The notes: a model not told the origin generated them from the sequence alone. 64,000 nt of DNA from an uncultured Clostridia bacterium (GCA_934271235.1 CAKQQT010000004.1:62001-126000); one strand, 5' to 3'. Numbered from the stretch's first letter, positions 50,219 through 59,514 are shown. Numbers and translations are program-made.

Positions 50219-50692
50219 ATGTTTACTTACCGTTTATGCTGCGAAAGCGACAAGGATTGTTGGATCACTTTAAATCGTATGTTTATGGCAGAAGAGATCC
50301 AAGATACTGATCTGTGGAACGATACGAACAATGCGAGCGACGATCAATTTGCAAACACTTTTTTTGAGGCTTTACAGGAAAAAGCATTGATCAGCCTCAT
50401 CATTTTTGAAGAAGACCACGCACCGGTCGGTTTCGCAAATCTCATGACTGTCTACAGTGTCTGGACACACGGGAAAGCCCTGATTCTGGATGATTTGTAT
50501 TTGATCCCGGAAGTGCGCGGAAAAGGGTACGGAAAGCGTGCAATGGGATTCATAGAACAATTTACGGTTCAACGTGGCTGTAAACGTCTGCAGTTTCAAT
50601 CGGAAGAAACAAATCCAAATGCAATGAAATTCTATACTGCCCTCGGATACCGCCCCGCAAATATGAAATTTTACGTTAAATACTTCTTTTAA
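50219..50692 (+). CDS. GNAT family N-acetyltransferase
   Basis: 157 residues from ATG 50219 (AAAGGAG upstream). Acetyl-CoA binding motif LIPEVRGKGYGKRAMGFIEQ (R-x-x-G-x-G/A) and LYLIPEVR on beta 4 are clear, then FQSEETNPNAMKFYTALGY. Substrate unknown. It is followed by a fragment of an Rpn-family gene. Confidence 0.88.
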   Translation: MFTYRLCCESDKDCWITLNRMFMAEEIQDTDLWNDTNNASDDQFANTFFEALQEKALISLIIFEEDHAPVGFANLMTVYSVWTHGKALILDDLYLIPEVRGKGYGKRAMGFIEQFTVQRGCKRLQFQSEETNPNAMKFYTALGYRPANMKFYVKYFF

Positions 50693-50739
50693 CATAAAAA
50701 AGGTGAGCCTGTGTTTTTTCCGTTCCTGAGACGCTGAAA

Positions 50740-50866
50740 AGAACTTGCCGAGGGCGCAGCGCAGAAACAACGCGAGATTGCCAAAGCGATGCTGCTGGAG
50801 GGCATTGAGAAATCTGTGATCGCAAAAGTGACCAGCCTGTCGGCAGAAGAAATTGAAACGCTGTAA
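50740..50866 (+). pseudogene. Rpn/PD-(D/E)XK-transposase-family C-terminal fragment
   Basis: An in-frame stretch after a TGA encodes LAEGAAQKQREIAKAMLLEG followed by a SVIAKVTSLSAEEIE tail and stop. This resembles the C-terminal helix of Rpn-type nuclease/transposase proteins. The rest of the gene is missing. Confidence 0.5.
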
Positions 50867-50901
50867 TTCATAGGCGCTCTGCATCAAAATAATATTCTTG
50901 G

Positions 50902-50952
50902 AGCTGCCGCACAGTTGATGAATTATAAATCAACTGAAGCGGCAGCTTTTTT
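50902..50952 (+). terminator. Intrinsic terminator
   Basis: AGCTGCCGC/GCGGCAGCT with an inner AGTTGAT/ATCAACT pairing, followed by six T. Plus-strand direction. Confidence 0.88.
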
Positions 50953-50978
50953 CGATTCATACTCGAAAGTTAAGAATC

Positions 50979-51860
50979 TTACCTTTCTCGTCTTCCCCGA
51001 TGCGCCGTGAGCAGCGAAACACACAGGTTCAGTGCCGCAGTCAAAAGCAGCAAGACCAGCGCCGTCTGATAGGCGCTCTCTAAGGACTGCCCCTCGACCA
51101 GCATCGCATATAGATGCACCGCCAAGGTCTCTGCGGAAGAAAATATCCCATCCACAGTCTCGGCTCCGGTCCCGGCCGCAAACAGCAGCGCCGCGGACTC
51201 TCCGGTGATCCGTCCGACTGCCAGCAGGATCCCTGCCAGCATACCGGGAAGCGCCGCCGGCAGCAGTACGTACCGAACAGTCCGACCTTTCCCCGCCCCT
51301 AAACCGAAGCTTGCCTCGCGCTGCTCCGCAGGGACCGTCCGCAGCGCCTCCTGTGTGGTACGGATGATCAGGGGCAGCACCATCAAGATCAGCGTGCAAA
51401 CCCCGGCGAGGAACGAATAGCCCCAGCCCAGCCGCAGCACAAACAGTAAAAAACCAAAGAGTCCGAACAAAATGGACGGAACCCCTGCCAATGTTTCGGC
51501 CGCAAGGCTCACTGCTTTCGCAAAGCGGCTGCCGCGTCTTGCGTACTCCGAAAGAAAAATCGCTGCTCCGGCTCCGATCGGCACCGCCGGCAAAAGGACC
51601 GCGGCGATCATAAAGAGGGTATTCCAAAGCGCAGGCAGCCATGACGCATGCAGTCCACTTGTCGGTTCCGCCTGGCCGCTCGCGGGACTGCCAAGATTGC
51701 CGGAGCCACCAAGTAAACCACTGAACATGTTTGCCGCCCCAAGGGTCGGACAGCCGTGCCAAACGATAAAGCTGATCACCGCCAGCGCGATCACGCCGCA
51801 CAACAACGCACTGCCGACCGTCACTGCGCGCAGCAGTGACGAGATCCATTTTTGCCGCAT
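50979..51860 (-). CDS. pstA: Phosphate ABC transporter permease PstA
   Basis: 293 residues from ATG 51860 (AAGGAAAACGG upstream; first base follows the pstC stop). Six hydrophobic helices; the coupling EAA region is TTQEALRTVPAEQREASFGL, then GAGKGRTVRYVLLPAALPGM. Partner of PstC and PstS. No pstB or phoU is in the window, so the ATPase is encoded elsewhere. Confidence 0.9.
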   Translation of the reverse strand: MRQKWISSLLRAVTVGSALLCGVIALAVISFIVWHGCPTLGAANMFSGLLGGSGNLGSPASGQAEPTSGLHASWLPALWNTLFMIAAVLLPAVPIGAGAAIFLSEYARRGSRFAKAVSLAAETLAGVPSILFGLFGFLLFVLRLGWGYSFLAGVCTLILMVLPLIIRTTQEALRTVPAEQREASFGLGAGKGRTVRYVLLPAALPGMLAGILLAVGRITGESAALLFAAGTGAETVDGIFSSAETLAVHLYAMLVEGQSLESAYQTALVLLLLTAALNLCVSLLTAHRGRRER

Positions 51861-51861
51861 C

Positions 51862-52770
51862 CTACCGTTTTCCTTTCCTTGACAGATCCACACCGATTCT
51901 CCGTCCGCGCGGCTTTTCGCGATCCTGACAGTTGTTCAGCAGCGAGACTGCCAGATCCATCAGCAAGATCCACACAAAAAGCACGGCGCCTGCGGTGATC
52001 AGAGCGTCACGATGTTTTCCCTCCGCGGCATACCCCATTTCCAGAACGATCAGTCCCGTCAAAGTTCTTACGCCTGAGGTGAGGGACTGCGGCATCCAAA
52101 CCTGATTGCCTGCTACCATGACGACCGCCATGGTCTCTCCGACGGCTCGCCCGATGCCTAACATGACTGCGGTCAGCATCCCGGATGCCGCGCCCGGCAG
52201 CAGGGCGAAAAAAACGCTCTGCTCTCTGCTCGCGCCCAGCGCCCGCGCGCCCTCATAATAGCTTTCCGGTACGGTACGGATCGCTGCTTCCGCCACACTG
52301 ATGACGGTCGGCAAGATCATGATCGCCAGCATCACGGCAGCGCTGAGTATGCCTTTGCCGCTGCCGCCGCAAGCGTTCTGCACCAGCGGTACGATGAAGC
52401 AAAGCCCGAACAGTCCGTAGACCACAGAGGGAATGCCGGCCATTGTTTCCACCAGCGGCCGGACGATCCGATATAGGCGCTCCGGACAGAACCGCGCCAG
52501 GAACACCGCGCACAAAAGCCCCGGCGGCACGCCCAAAAGCACGGCGCCGCCGGTCACATAGGCGCTCCCCGCAAGCATCGGTAAAATACCAAAGATTTCT
52601 TCTGTCGGTCTCCAGTATCTGCCGCAAAAAAAAGAAGCGGTTCCCTCTTCACGCAAAAACGGCACTGCAGCCTCCAGTAAAAAGAAGCAGATCGCGATCA
52701 CAGCTGTCAGCGATACGGCCGCCGCAAAAAAACACACCATGCTCAGCGCGTACTCTCGATATTTTCCCAT
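51862..52770 (-). CDS. pstC: Phosphate ABC transporter permease PstC
   Basis: 302 residues; GGAGAGATCG before ATG. Six helices with the loop AAIRTVPESYYEGARALGAS then EQSVFFALLPGAASGM. The start lies inside the pstS 3' end (28-bp overlap), and the stop is one base from the pstA start. Confidence 0.9.
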   Translation of the reverse strand: MGKYREYALSMVCFFAAAVSLTAVIAICFFLLEAAVPFLREEGTASFFCGRYWRPTEEIFGILPMLAGSAYVTGGAVLLGVPPGLLCAVFLARFCPERLYRIVRPLVETMAGIPSVVYGLFGLCFIVPLVQNACGGSGKGILSAAVMLAIMILPTVISVAEAAIRTVPESYYEGARALGASREQSVFFALLPGAASGMLTAVMLGIGRAVGETMAVVMVAGNQVWMPQSLTSGVRTLTGLIVLEMGYAAEGKHRDALITAGAVLFVWILLMDLAVSLLNNCQDREKPRGRRIGVDLSRKGKR

Positions 52771-53843
52771 CGTTCGATCTCTCCGATATAAACGCGCCGC
52801 AAGGTTTCGGTTTGGAGATCACGGATCGGATTTTGCCGGTTCACGATGACCGCGATCCCATCTGCCGCAATACATTCCATGCGCGCCCCTGCCGCCAGCT
52901 CTGTCTCCGTCAGCGCGCGTGAAGACATCCCGATCTGACAGGCTCCGGCAAGTACCGCCGTGATCCCCGCTGCCGATCCCGTCTGCTGGATCTCCACAGT
53001 CACCTGCGGATGCAGCGTTTGAAAGGCTTCACCCAAGGTCTGCATGAGCGGCGCCATCGCGGTTGACCCGGCCAGCACCAAGCGAACCGTTTTACCGGCA
53101 GCATTACCGCGTTCCTGCGCTGCCGCCGCAGCCTCCGTATCCTGCCGCTCTCGCGTCGAACGACCTGCGTGATACTCCGCCGCAGGCACGCTCTGCAATC
53201 GCTCGCCGGTGCTTTGCAGTGCCGCTTTCATCGGCACATAGCCCTCCTGCGCGATGATCGCCTGCCCGCGCAGACTGCCGGCAAAGGTCACAAACTCCCG
53301 CGCGGCTCGCTCTGTGTCCTGCGGCTCGCCGCCTTTCGGCCGACCCGCGCATGCAGCCCCTGTATCGCCGGACCGCGGCGGCTCCGATCCTTTCACCACC
53401 AGATAAAACTCCTGCCGCAGCGGGTAACTGCCGTCCCGCACTGCCGCGGAAGACGGCAGCGCCCCGTTCACCCGGACCGTTCTGACACGATCCCGCGGCG
53501 TCATCGCAGAAACATAACCGATGGCGCCGCGATTTTGCTCTACGCTCATCAGCACGACCGCCGTACTCTGCGTCACCTCCGCAGCTGCCGTTGTTCGGTC
53601 ATGTCCGCCGCGCCGGATCCCCAGCTGCGACACAAATGCCGCACGTGTGCCGGAACCATCTTCCCGCGCGATCACCGTGATCGCATTTGCACCGTTGCTA
53701 TGGGATCGGCTCCGATAACTTCCGATTCCAAGGGTCTTGCCGAAAAACCCATCATTTCCCGCACTGCCGCAAAACCAAAGCGCGCACAGGCTGCCGGCCA
53801 GCAGCAGACAGCCTAATTTCTTCTTTCTTTTCCATCTCCACAT
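52743..53843 (-). CDS. pstS: PstS-like phosphate-binding protein, circularly permuted
   Basis: About 366 residues if it starts at ATG 53843; no good ribosome binding site is seen and a GTG about 45 nt upstream is possible. A signal/anchor (KRKKKLGCLLLAGSLCALWF) is followed first by the normally C-terminal half of PstS (IAREDGSGTRAAF, EVTQSTAVVLMSVEQNRGAI, FYLVVKG, IIAQEGYVPM), then a charged Ala/Glu linker, and last the normally N-terminal half (LVLAGSTAMAPLMQTLGEAF, CQIGMSSRAL, ADGIAVIVNRQNPI, VYIGEIERWENI). The order is thus reversed at the junction between NW and GREEGSGTR of usual PstS. Both phosphate-binding loops are present. Confidence 0.85.
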   Translation of the reverse strand: MWRWKRKKKLGCLLLAGSLCALWFCGSAGNDGFFGKTLGIGSYRSRSHSNGANAITVIAREDGSGTRAAFVSQLGIRRGGHDRTTAAAEVTQSTAVVLMSVEQNRGAIGYVSAMTPRDRVRTVRVNGALPSSAAVRDGSYPLRQEFYLVVKGSEPPRSGDTGAACAGRPKGGEPQDTERAAREFVTFAGSLRGQAIIAQEGYVPMKAALQSTGERLQSVPAAEYHAGRSTRERQDTEAAAAAQERGNAAGKTVRLVLAGSTAMAPLMQTLGEAFQTLHPQVTVEIQQTGSAAGITAVLAGACQIGMSSRALTETELAAGARMECIAADGIAVIVNRQNPIRDLQTETLRRVYIGEIERWENIESTR

Positions 53844-53961
53844 ATTACAGCAAATGCACGCCCGCGCGAAATTAGACCATAAGATCACGCCCCTTTTTGT
53901 CCCTATTTCTCCGCCTCTCTGTTTTGCCGCTGCACAGCGATCCGATGAGCTCAACATAAAA

Positions 53962-54009
53962 ATCCCCCTCTCGCAGATCTTGGTGATCACCTTGTCTGCT
54001 TAAGGGGGA
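53962..54009 (-). terminator. Terminator of the TetM-like/NYN gene
   Basis: On the minus strand ATCCCCCTTAAGCAGA pairs with TCTGCGAGAGGGGGAT around an inner GGTGATCACC, then TTTTTATG. Confidence 0.85.
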
Positions 54010-54037
54010 TCCTGTCAACGTTCCGATGCGTGTTTTC

Positions 54038-56917
54038 TTAAAAGATATCCTGAAAAGGCAGGTTCCGTTCTTTACGCTGCGCCGCCAGCTTTGCGCGGAT
54101 CTCTTCCGAAGCTCCTGTGACTTCCGCGTAGAATTCCCGTGCCGAAAACCTTGCAGCCCCGTCGCCGAGCGCCGCCATCTGTACCGGCTGATCCGACGTC
54201 ACGACCCAGAGCTCCCGCTTTTTGCCCTGCTCGTATATCACCTTTTCAATGTAACGGTCCGCGGTCTCCGCTTCGCGTGTGTACACGACCCGAAAACTGC
54301 CGGCATCCGCGCTCAGTTTTTCGTAATCATGCCGTGTACCCGGGTTGCCGGCCAGCTTGTAGCCGTCAAATACCACCAGCATGTCCACTTTTTTGTAGCC
54401 TTGGTAATTGAGCAGCACATCCAACAGCGCCTCGCGCGCGCTGTCGAGATTGACCTTTGCCAGCGCCGCAAACTCCTCCCACGCGAACACGACATTGTAC
54501 CCGTCGATCACAAACAGCGGCCGTAAAGCAGCGCTGTTTTTTTCTTTTCCTCCGGATGAACTGCCGCCTGTTTTTTTCCATTTCGGCTGAGGGAAATCTT
54601 CTCCGCTCGGCGGTCTGCGTGTGCCTCTGCTCTGACTCTCCCGATACAGGGCTTCATCCCGCTTGCTCCTGCCGTAAGTCTTGAGGAAGATCGCTTCCAG
54701 CTCTTTTGCGGAAGCTGCGGTGCCGCCTTGCGCGCCGCTGCGGCCGCTTCCGTTCTGCCCGTCCTGTGTGCCGCCTTGCGCGCCGCTGCGGCCGCTTCCG
54801 TTCTGCCCGTCCTGTGCGCCGCCTTGCCGCAATGCCCTGTCTGCGGCAGGTTTCGCTCCGTTTTGCGTTTCATCGTCAAATTGCGATCCTTCGTTTTCCC
54901 CAAAGAACCGCCGCTGCGCGTCGGCCAGCAGCGCGCGGCCGTCCAAATGCGCTGCCTCATCCACTTCATCCCAGTTCACATAGACCGCGGCTCCGTGACT
55001 GCAAAAGACCGAACCGGTCGGATTTTCCAGATCCTGCTCCGCGAAATATCCTGCTGCAGCCACAACCTCATCCTGGTCATGACAAGGCTGATAGCCGGCC
55101 GGCATGGAGGCCATACTGCCCTTGCCCCTTGTATAAGAAACCACGTCTTTCGGATAATCCTTCAGGCTCGCCACCGGTCCCTGACCCGTGATCACCGTTG
55201 TCTCGCCATCGTTTTCACTGATCGCGGCCTGCGCGCCGAAACGATCCAGATCCGACAACGCCCTGCCGGTGCAATCCGTCGGAACCTCCAGCCGGAAACG
55301 CACGACGGGTTCCAGCAGCATGCTTTTTGCCTTACGCAGACCTTGTCGTACAGCCCGATAAGTCGCCTGACGGAAGTCTCCGCCCTCGGTATGTTTCAAA
55401 TGTGCCTTGCCGGCTGCGATCGAAATACGCATATCTGTGATCTCCGCGCCGATCAGCACGCCGCGATGCGGCTTTTCCGCAAGATGCGTCAAGATCAAGC
55501 GCTGCCAGTTGCGATCCAGTACATCCTCGCTGACCAGCGAGTCAAAGACCAGACCGCTGCCCCGCGGCAGCGGTTCCATCAGCAGCTGTACTTCCGCGTA
55601 GTGGCGCAGCGGCTCATAATGGCCGATCCCCAGTACCGGCTCCGTGATCGTTTCTTTATATAAGATCGTTCCGCTGTCAAACCCGACCTCCATCGCAAAA
55701 CGCCGCGCGATCAATTCGCGGAGGATCTCCAGTTCCAGTTCGCCCATGACCTGCACATGGATCTGTCCGCTCTCGCCATCCTGCATCAGGTGCAGACTCG
55801 GTTCTTCCTCCTCCAGCTCCCGCAATTTGCGGATCGCCTGCACCGGATCCACACCCTCCGGCAAAAGCAGCCGGTAGGTCAGCGTCGGCGCGAGCAGCGG
55901 CGCCGCGCTGCCCTGTTCAAAGCCCAGGCCCTGCCCCGCATACGTTCCTGCAGGGCCGAGCACCGCGCAGATCTCTCCTGCCTCGACGCTCTGCACCAGT
56001 TCAAACTTTTCTCCGTTGTAAAGGCGGAGCTGCTCCGCTTTTTGACCGTCCGCAAGCTCCATCTTACTTTTCAGCACGCCGCCGGTGACTTTCAGATGTG
56101 TCAGCCGATTGCCCTTTTTATCGCGGCTGATCTTGTAGACCCGAGCCCCGAACGACGCGCCTGCCGCGCTTTTCGTGCTGCTGCCTGATCCGCTCCGCCC
56201 GTTCTCCGTAAACCCGTTCGTATATCGCGCGAGCAGCTGCAAAAAAACTGTTACGCCCTCGCCCTTCAGCGCCGATCCGAAACAGACCGGAAACAGCTGC
56301 CTTGCCGTAACAGCACTGCAGACATCCGCGTCCGCAAACGGCTGGTCCGCGAGATAAGCCTCCAGCAGGGCTTCGCTGGCACTGCCGATCTCTTCCCGCA
56401 TGGCAGCATCCGTTAGTTTTCCAAAGTCCGCGAACACCCCGCTCGCGCCGCCCGCGGACAGCCCGCCGAGCGTTTTGCGGATTTCCGTCAGCAAGGCGTC
56501 GCGGTCGGTTTCCGGCCGATCCATCTTGTTGACGAAGATCCAAGTCGGTACATTATAGGCCGCGAGCAGACGCCACAAGGTCTGGGTATGGCTCTGCACA
56601 CCGTCCGTGCCGCTGATGACCAGGATCGCGTAGTCCAGCACCTGCAGTACGCGCTCTGCCTCGCTGCTGAAGTCCCCGTGTCCCGGCGTGTCCAGCAGCG
56701 TCACCTGCTTTTCGCCCAAAGCAAAACGCGCCTCCTTGGCAAATACCGTGATCCCGCGATCGCGTTCGATCTCGTCATGGTCCAAAAAAGCGTTTTTATG
56801 ATCGACTCTGCCCTGCGTCCGCGTTACGCCGGTCAGATATAAGATACTCTCCGATAAGGTTGTCTTGCCTGCATCGACATGCGCCAAAATGCCGATCGTC
56901 AGTTTTTCGGCTGTCAT
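54038..56917 (-). CDS. TetM-like translational GTPase fused to a YacP/Rae1 NYN domain
   Basis: 959 residues; AAAGGAAC upstream of ATG. Residues ~1-660 are an EF-G/TetM-type factor: G1 AHVDAGKTT, switch RDRGITV, G3 DTPGHGDF, G4 NKMD, and the domain IV/V region to QPCHDQDEVV. A Gly/Gln/Ser-rich linker (about 690-810) contains a 16-residue tandem duplication. Residues ~820-945 are a YacP/Rae1-type NYN domain: LFVIDGYNVVFAWEEF, MLVVFDGYK, ETADRYIEKVI, WVVTSDQPVQ, with acidic active-site residues. Rae1 of Bacillus is a ribosome-dependent mRNA nuclease. The fusion suggests a factor that brings a nuclease to the A site; inference. Not evidence of tetracycline resistance. Confidence 0.9.
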   Translation of the reverse strand: MTAEKLTIGILAHVDAGKTTLSESILYLTGVTRTQGRVDHKNAFLDHDEIERDRGITVFAKEARFALGEKQVTLLDTPGHGDFSSEAERVLQVLDYAILVISGTDGVQSHTQTLWRLLAAYNVPTWIFVNKMDRPETDRDALLTEIRKTLGGLSAGGASGVFADFGKLTDAAMREEIGSASEALLEAYLADQPFADADVCSAVTARQLFPVCFGSALKGEGVTVFLQLLARYTNGFTENGRSGSGSSTKSAAGASFGARVYKISRDKKGNRLTHLKVTGGVLKSKMELADGQKAEQLRLYNGEKFELVQSVEAGEICAVLGPAGTYAGQGLGFEQGSAAPLLAPTLTYRLLLPEGVDPVQAIRKLRELEEEEPSLHLMQDGESGQIHVQVMGELELEILRELIARRFAMEVGFDSGTILYKETITEPVLGIGHYEPLRHYAEVQLLMEPLPRGSGLVFDSLVSEDVLDRNWQRLILTHLAEKPHRGVLIGAEITDMRISIAAGKAHLKHTEGGDFRQATYRAVRQGLRKAKSMLLEPVVRFRLEVPTDCTGRALSDLDRFGAQAAISENDGETTVITGQGPVASLKDYPKDVVSYTRGKGSMASMPAGYQPCHDQDEVVAAAGYFAEQDLENPTGSVFCSHGAAVYVNWDEVDEAAHLDGRALLADAQRRFFGENEGSQFDDETQNGAKPAADRALRQGGAQDGQNGSGRSGAQGGTQDGQNGSGRSGAQGGTAASAKELEAIFLKTYGRSKRDEALYRESQSRGTRRPPSGEDFPQPKWKKTGGSSSGGKEKNSAALRPLFVIDGYNVVFAWEEFAALAKVNLDSAREALLDVLLNYQGYKKVDMLVVFDGYKLAGNPGTRHDYEKLSADAGSFRVVYTREAETADRYIEKVIYEQGKKRELWVVTSDQPVQMAALGDGAARFSAREFYAEVTGASEEIRAKLAAQRKERNLPFQDIF
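54728..54826 (-). repeat. 48-bp tandem duplication in the linker coding region
   Basis: Two near-identical copies encode AQDGQNGSGRSGAQGG-type segments in the linker of the GTPase/NYN fusion. The linker length may vary between strains. Confidence 0.75.
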
Positions 56918-57117
56918 CCTGCTGCCTGTTCCTTTCCATTTGATTTTCCTATTTATCTTATTCTATCACAGGTGAAAAGGCTTTTCAATCGTTGGTGCGC
57001 GGGCGAAAGATGCCAGTATGCAGACAGAAGTTGCCGGTGTAAGCGGCCGCAGTGTCCGGCAGTCTTTCAAAGCAGTCTTTCAAAAAGGTCGAATTCGATA
57101 AAACACGCAAAAAATAA

Positions 57118-57363
57118 ATTACTTATCCACCTTTTCGGCCTTGTCCCTCTGAGGCTCTTTGTCGAATTGTTTTAGAATATGTCGAAGTCCGTCGAAGTTT
57201 GTCGTCTTGAGCCGCTTCTGTGCTCTGTCCGTCGGTCATCCGAACACGTCAAGCAGCTCACAGTGCTTTAATCTTCTCATAGTCTTCCTTTTTTTCCAAA
57301 AATTTGGGTATCCAAAAGAAAAAAGGTGGATAAGTAATGCGAAAAGCGCTTATTTTATCCACC
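57118..57363. repeat. 18-bp inverted repeat with DnaA-box-like cores
   Basis: ATTACTTATCCACCTTTT (57118-57135) and its exact reverse complement (57321-57338) bracket 185 bp; a third TTATCCACC is at 57355-57363. The core differs from a DnaA box (TTATCCACA) at the last base. Between them are TGTCGAA at 57160-57166 and 57180-57186 and a CGTCGAA. No gene is seen in 56918-57404. Confidence 0.7.
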
Positions 57364-57404
57364 CTGACCTTTACCTCGGTCACCACTTCGGTCATTTTTC
57401 ATTA

Positions 57405-59189
57405 TTAAAGCCACATCAGTGCAAAGACTCCGCCAGTGATCACGATCCACATGATAAAGTTCAGCGCGACCAGTTTGCCGGCCGATTTTTGCAGCACGTC
57501 GTCGTCCTCCAATCCGCGCGGTGCCCGTCGCTCCTTACAGATCAGCCGGTTCGCTGCATAGACTGCGGCTGCAGCCGCGCGTCCGGCTGCTTGAAAACAA
57601 GATTCGCAGGCAGTTGCTGCCGCCGCTGCCGCCATGCTCAGCGGTCTGCGATAGAACCAGTCCGCGTCCAATGTGATCCCGGCATGCGGCGCCATATGCG
57701 GAAGATACATCACAAAGGCGATCGCTGCCGCCGCGAAAAGTTCCAGATACTGCGTCACATGATCAACCGTGTACGGATGTCCGTCTGACAAAAACGGCGT
57801 CACACCCTGCATGATCTGCGGAAACACGCCGGTCAGCACACAGCCCGCCGCCCCGAGCAGCATGGCAAGACGCATATTGCGCGGTACAAGTTTCGGCTGC
57901 ACGACAGGCGCTCCGGTCGTTCCTTCCGCCAAAGCGGCATGATCATGCATCGCTGCCGCGCACGCCGGCTCCGTGTGTGTCTGCGGCTTCGCGAAGAACA
58001 CAAAATAATTTACTTTTAAACCAACGGAGAGCAGCGTCCCCACGCTGGCGATCAGCATCAGGATTTCAATGAGCGGATGACCGCTCTCCGCAATGGCGTT
58101 CATGATCAGACCCTTGCTGACGAATCCACTGAACAGCGGAAAACCGCAGATCGCAAGCGATGCGACGCCCATACAAACCCCTGCTTGCGGCATGCTGCGA
58201 GCCAGTCCGCCCATCTCCGTGATCTTCCGTTTACCGGTTGCCGCAATGATGACGCCTGCGCACATGAACAAGGTACCTTTGTAGACAATGTTGCCGAACA
58301 CATGCGCGACCGCTCCGTCAATTCCGAGCTCTGTCCCCAGTGCCAAGCTGACGGCCATGTAGCCGAGCTGACTGATGATATGATACGAAAACAGCCTGCG
58401 CAGATCGTTTTCCAAAAGCGCCATCAGCGCACCGAACAAAGCCATAAAGACGCCGCAATACAGCAAAAGCTCTGTGCCCGCAAATAAACGGATCAAAGTA
58501 TAGATTCCGACTTTCGTCGTATAGGTCCCCAGATAAACGGTCCCTCCAAGCGTCGATTCCGGATAAGCATCCGGCATCCAGGCATGCAGCGGCGGAATCG
58601 CCGCATTGACCGCGGTTCCCGCAAAGATCAGCCAATAGGCGGCATCCTCACAGCCTGTCAGACAGGCAACATCGAAGCTGCCGCCGCTGACTTTCAGTAC
58701 GATCCCCACCAGCAGGAGATTGCCGCCCAGCATATGCATGAGCAGATACCGGAAGCCGGCTTTCGACGCAGCCTCCGTACGTGAGGATATGACGACCAGC
58801 CAGGATGCGATCGCCATCACTTCCCAAAACAAGATCATGGTGATCCAGTCTCCGGCCAGTACAACGCCGATCGCACTTCCGGCATAAGCGCTTTCCGCAG
58901 CAGCCTCAAGCCGACTCTTGGTGTGGCAAGCGAACAGCCCGGCCAGCACCGCGCCGATCGCGAAGATCAGCGCAAAAGCCCATGCCAGTCGATCAACAGC
59001 CAAAAACTGCATGCGTATCTGCGGCAGCAGCTGCAGATACATCCCGCCTCCATCCCGCAGCGTAAAGACCGCCGCCAGCGCACAAAGCGCCGCGGACGGC
59101 ATGATGAATTTGATCCATTTGGGCGGAAGTGCCAGAAGCAGCAGCGCGCCCGCAAGCAGGATCAGCCCCGGATGGAAAAGGTTACTCAT
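57405..59189 (-). CDS. Proton-conducting antiporter subunit (MrpD/NuoN-like), third copy
   Basis: 594 residues from ATG 59189. About 14 helices of the Proton_antipo_M family; the transport Glu and Lys are in MILFWEVMAIASWLVVI and YLGTYTTKVGIYTLI, with HAWMPDAYPES between. The C-terminal ~110 residues extend past the usual end with Ala-rich helix and a basic loop. Last gene of the antiporter operon in this window. Confidence 0.88.
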   Translation of the reverse strand: MSNLFHPGLILLAGALLLLALPPKWIKFIMPSAALCALAAVFTLRDGGGMYLQLLPQIRMQFLAVDRLAWAFALIFAIGAVLAGLFACHTKSRLEAAAESAYAGSAIGVVLAGDWITMILFWEVMAIASWLVVISSRTEAASKAGFRYLLMHMLGGNLLLVGIVLKVSGGSFDVACLTGCEDAAYWLIFAGTAVNAAIPPLHAWMPDAYPESTLGGTVYLGTYTTKVGIYTLIRLFAGTELLLYCGVFMALFGALMALLENDLRRLFSYHIISQLGYMAVSLALGTELGIDGAVAHVFGNIVYKGTLFMCAGVIIAATGKRKITEMGGLARSMPQAGVCMGVASLAICGFPLFSGFVSKGLIMNAIAESGHPLIEILMLIASVGTLLSVGLKVNYFVFFAKPQTHTEPACAAAMHDHAALAEGTTGAPVVQPKLVPRNMRLAMLLGAAGCVLTGVFPQIMQGVTPFLSDGHPYTVDHVTQYLELFAAAAIAFVMYLPHMAPHAGITLDADWFYRRPLSMAAAAAATACESCFQAAGRAAAAAVYAANRLICKERRAPRGLEDDDVLQKSAGKLVALNFIMWIVITGGVFALMWL

Positions 59190-59514
59190 GGCCGCCACCC
59201 GCTTTCTGTTCCGGGATTGGTTCCTGTCTCCGTGCAAAGAAAACGTTCCTCGTATCTTTCTTTCCGGCATTTGTCGTCTTCGTCCGCCGCGCATAATAAT
59301 CCTCCGGTCTGCGCAGCAGTTTGTTCATGATCACCTTGCCGAGCAGGATCAGCAGCCACGCTCCGCCAAAGCCGATGACAATATCCGCGCCCGGCACGAT
59401 GTTCCACAGCCGATGATGATGCGGATGCGCAAACAAGACCTCTAGGAGCAGCATCAGTACGATAACGGTGCCTAAGACCCCATATACTTTTTTCTTAGCC
59501 TGCAAGAAAAGCAC
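59182..59514 (-). CDS. Small membrane protein of the antiporter operon
   Basis: 110 residues with two membrane helices (about 10-28 and 45-63) and a basic, probably cytoplasmic, C-terminus. It overlaps the preceding gene by 20 bp and the next by 8 bp, so it is part of the same translation-coupled operon. FAHPHHHRLW has three consecutive His in the loop. No family recognised. Confidence 0.65.
   Translation of the reverse strand: MLFLQAKKKVYGVLGTVIVLMLLLEVLFAHPHHHRLWNIVPGADIVIGFGGAWLLILLGKVIMNKLLRRPEDYYARRTKTTNAGKKDTRNVFFARRQEPIPEQKAGGGHE

Noticed and set aside
50923-51849. 308-codon minus-strand ORF overlapping pstA
   Set aside because: Out-of-frame shadow; pstA in the neighbouring frame has permease helices and motifs.
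54038-56917. Tetracycline resistance gene
   Set aside because: TetM-like factors include housekeeping paralogs; this one carries an NYN fusion and shows no mobile context, so resistance is not supported.
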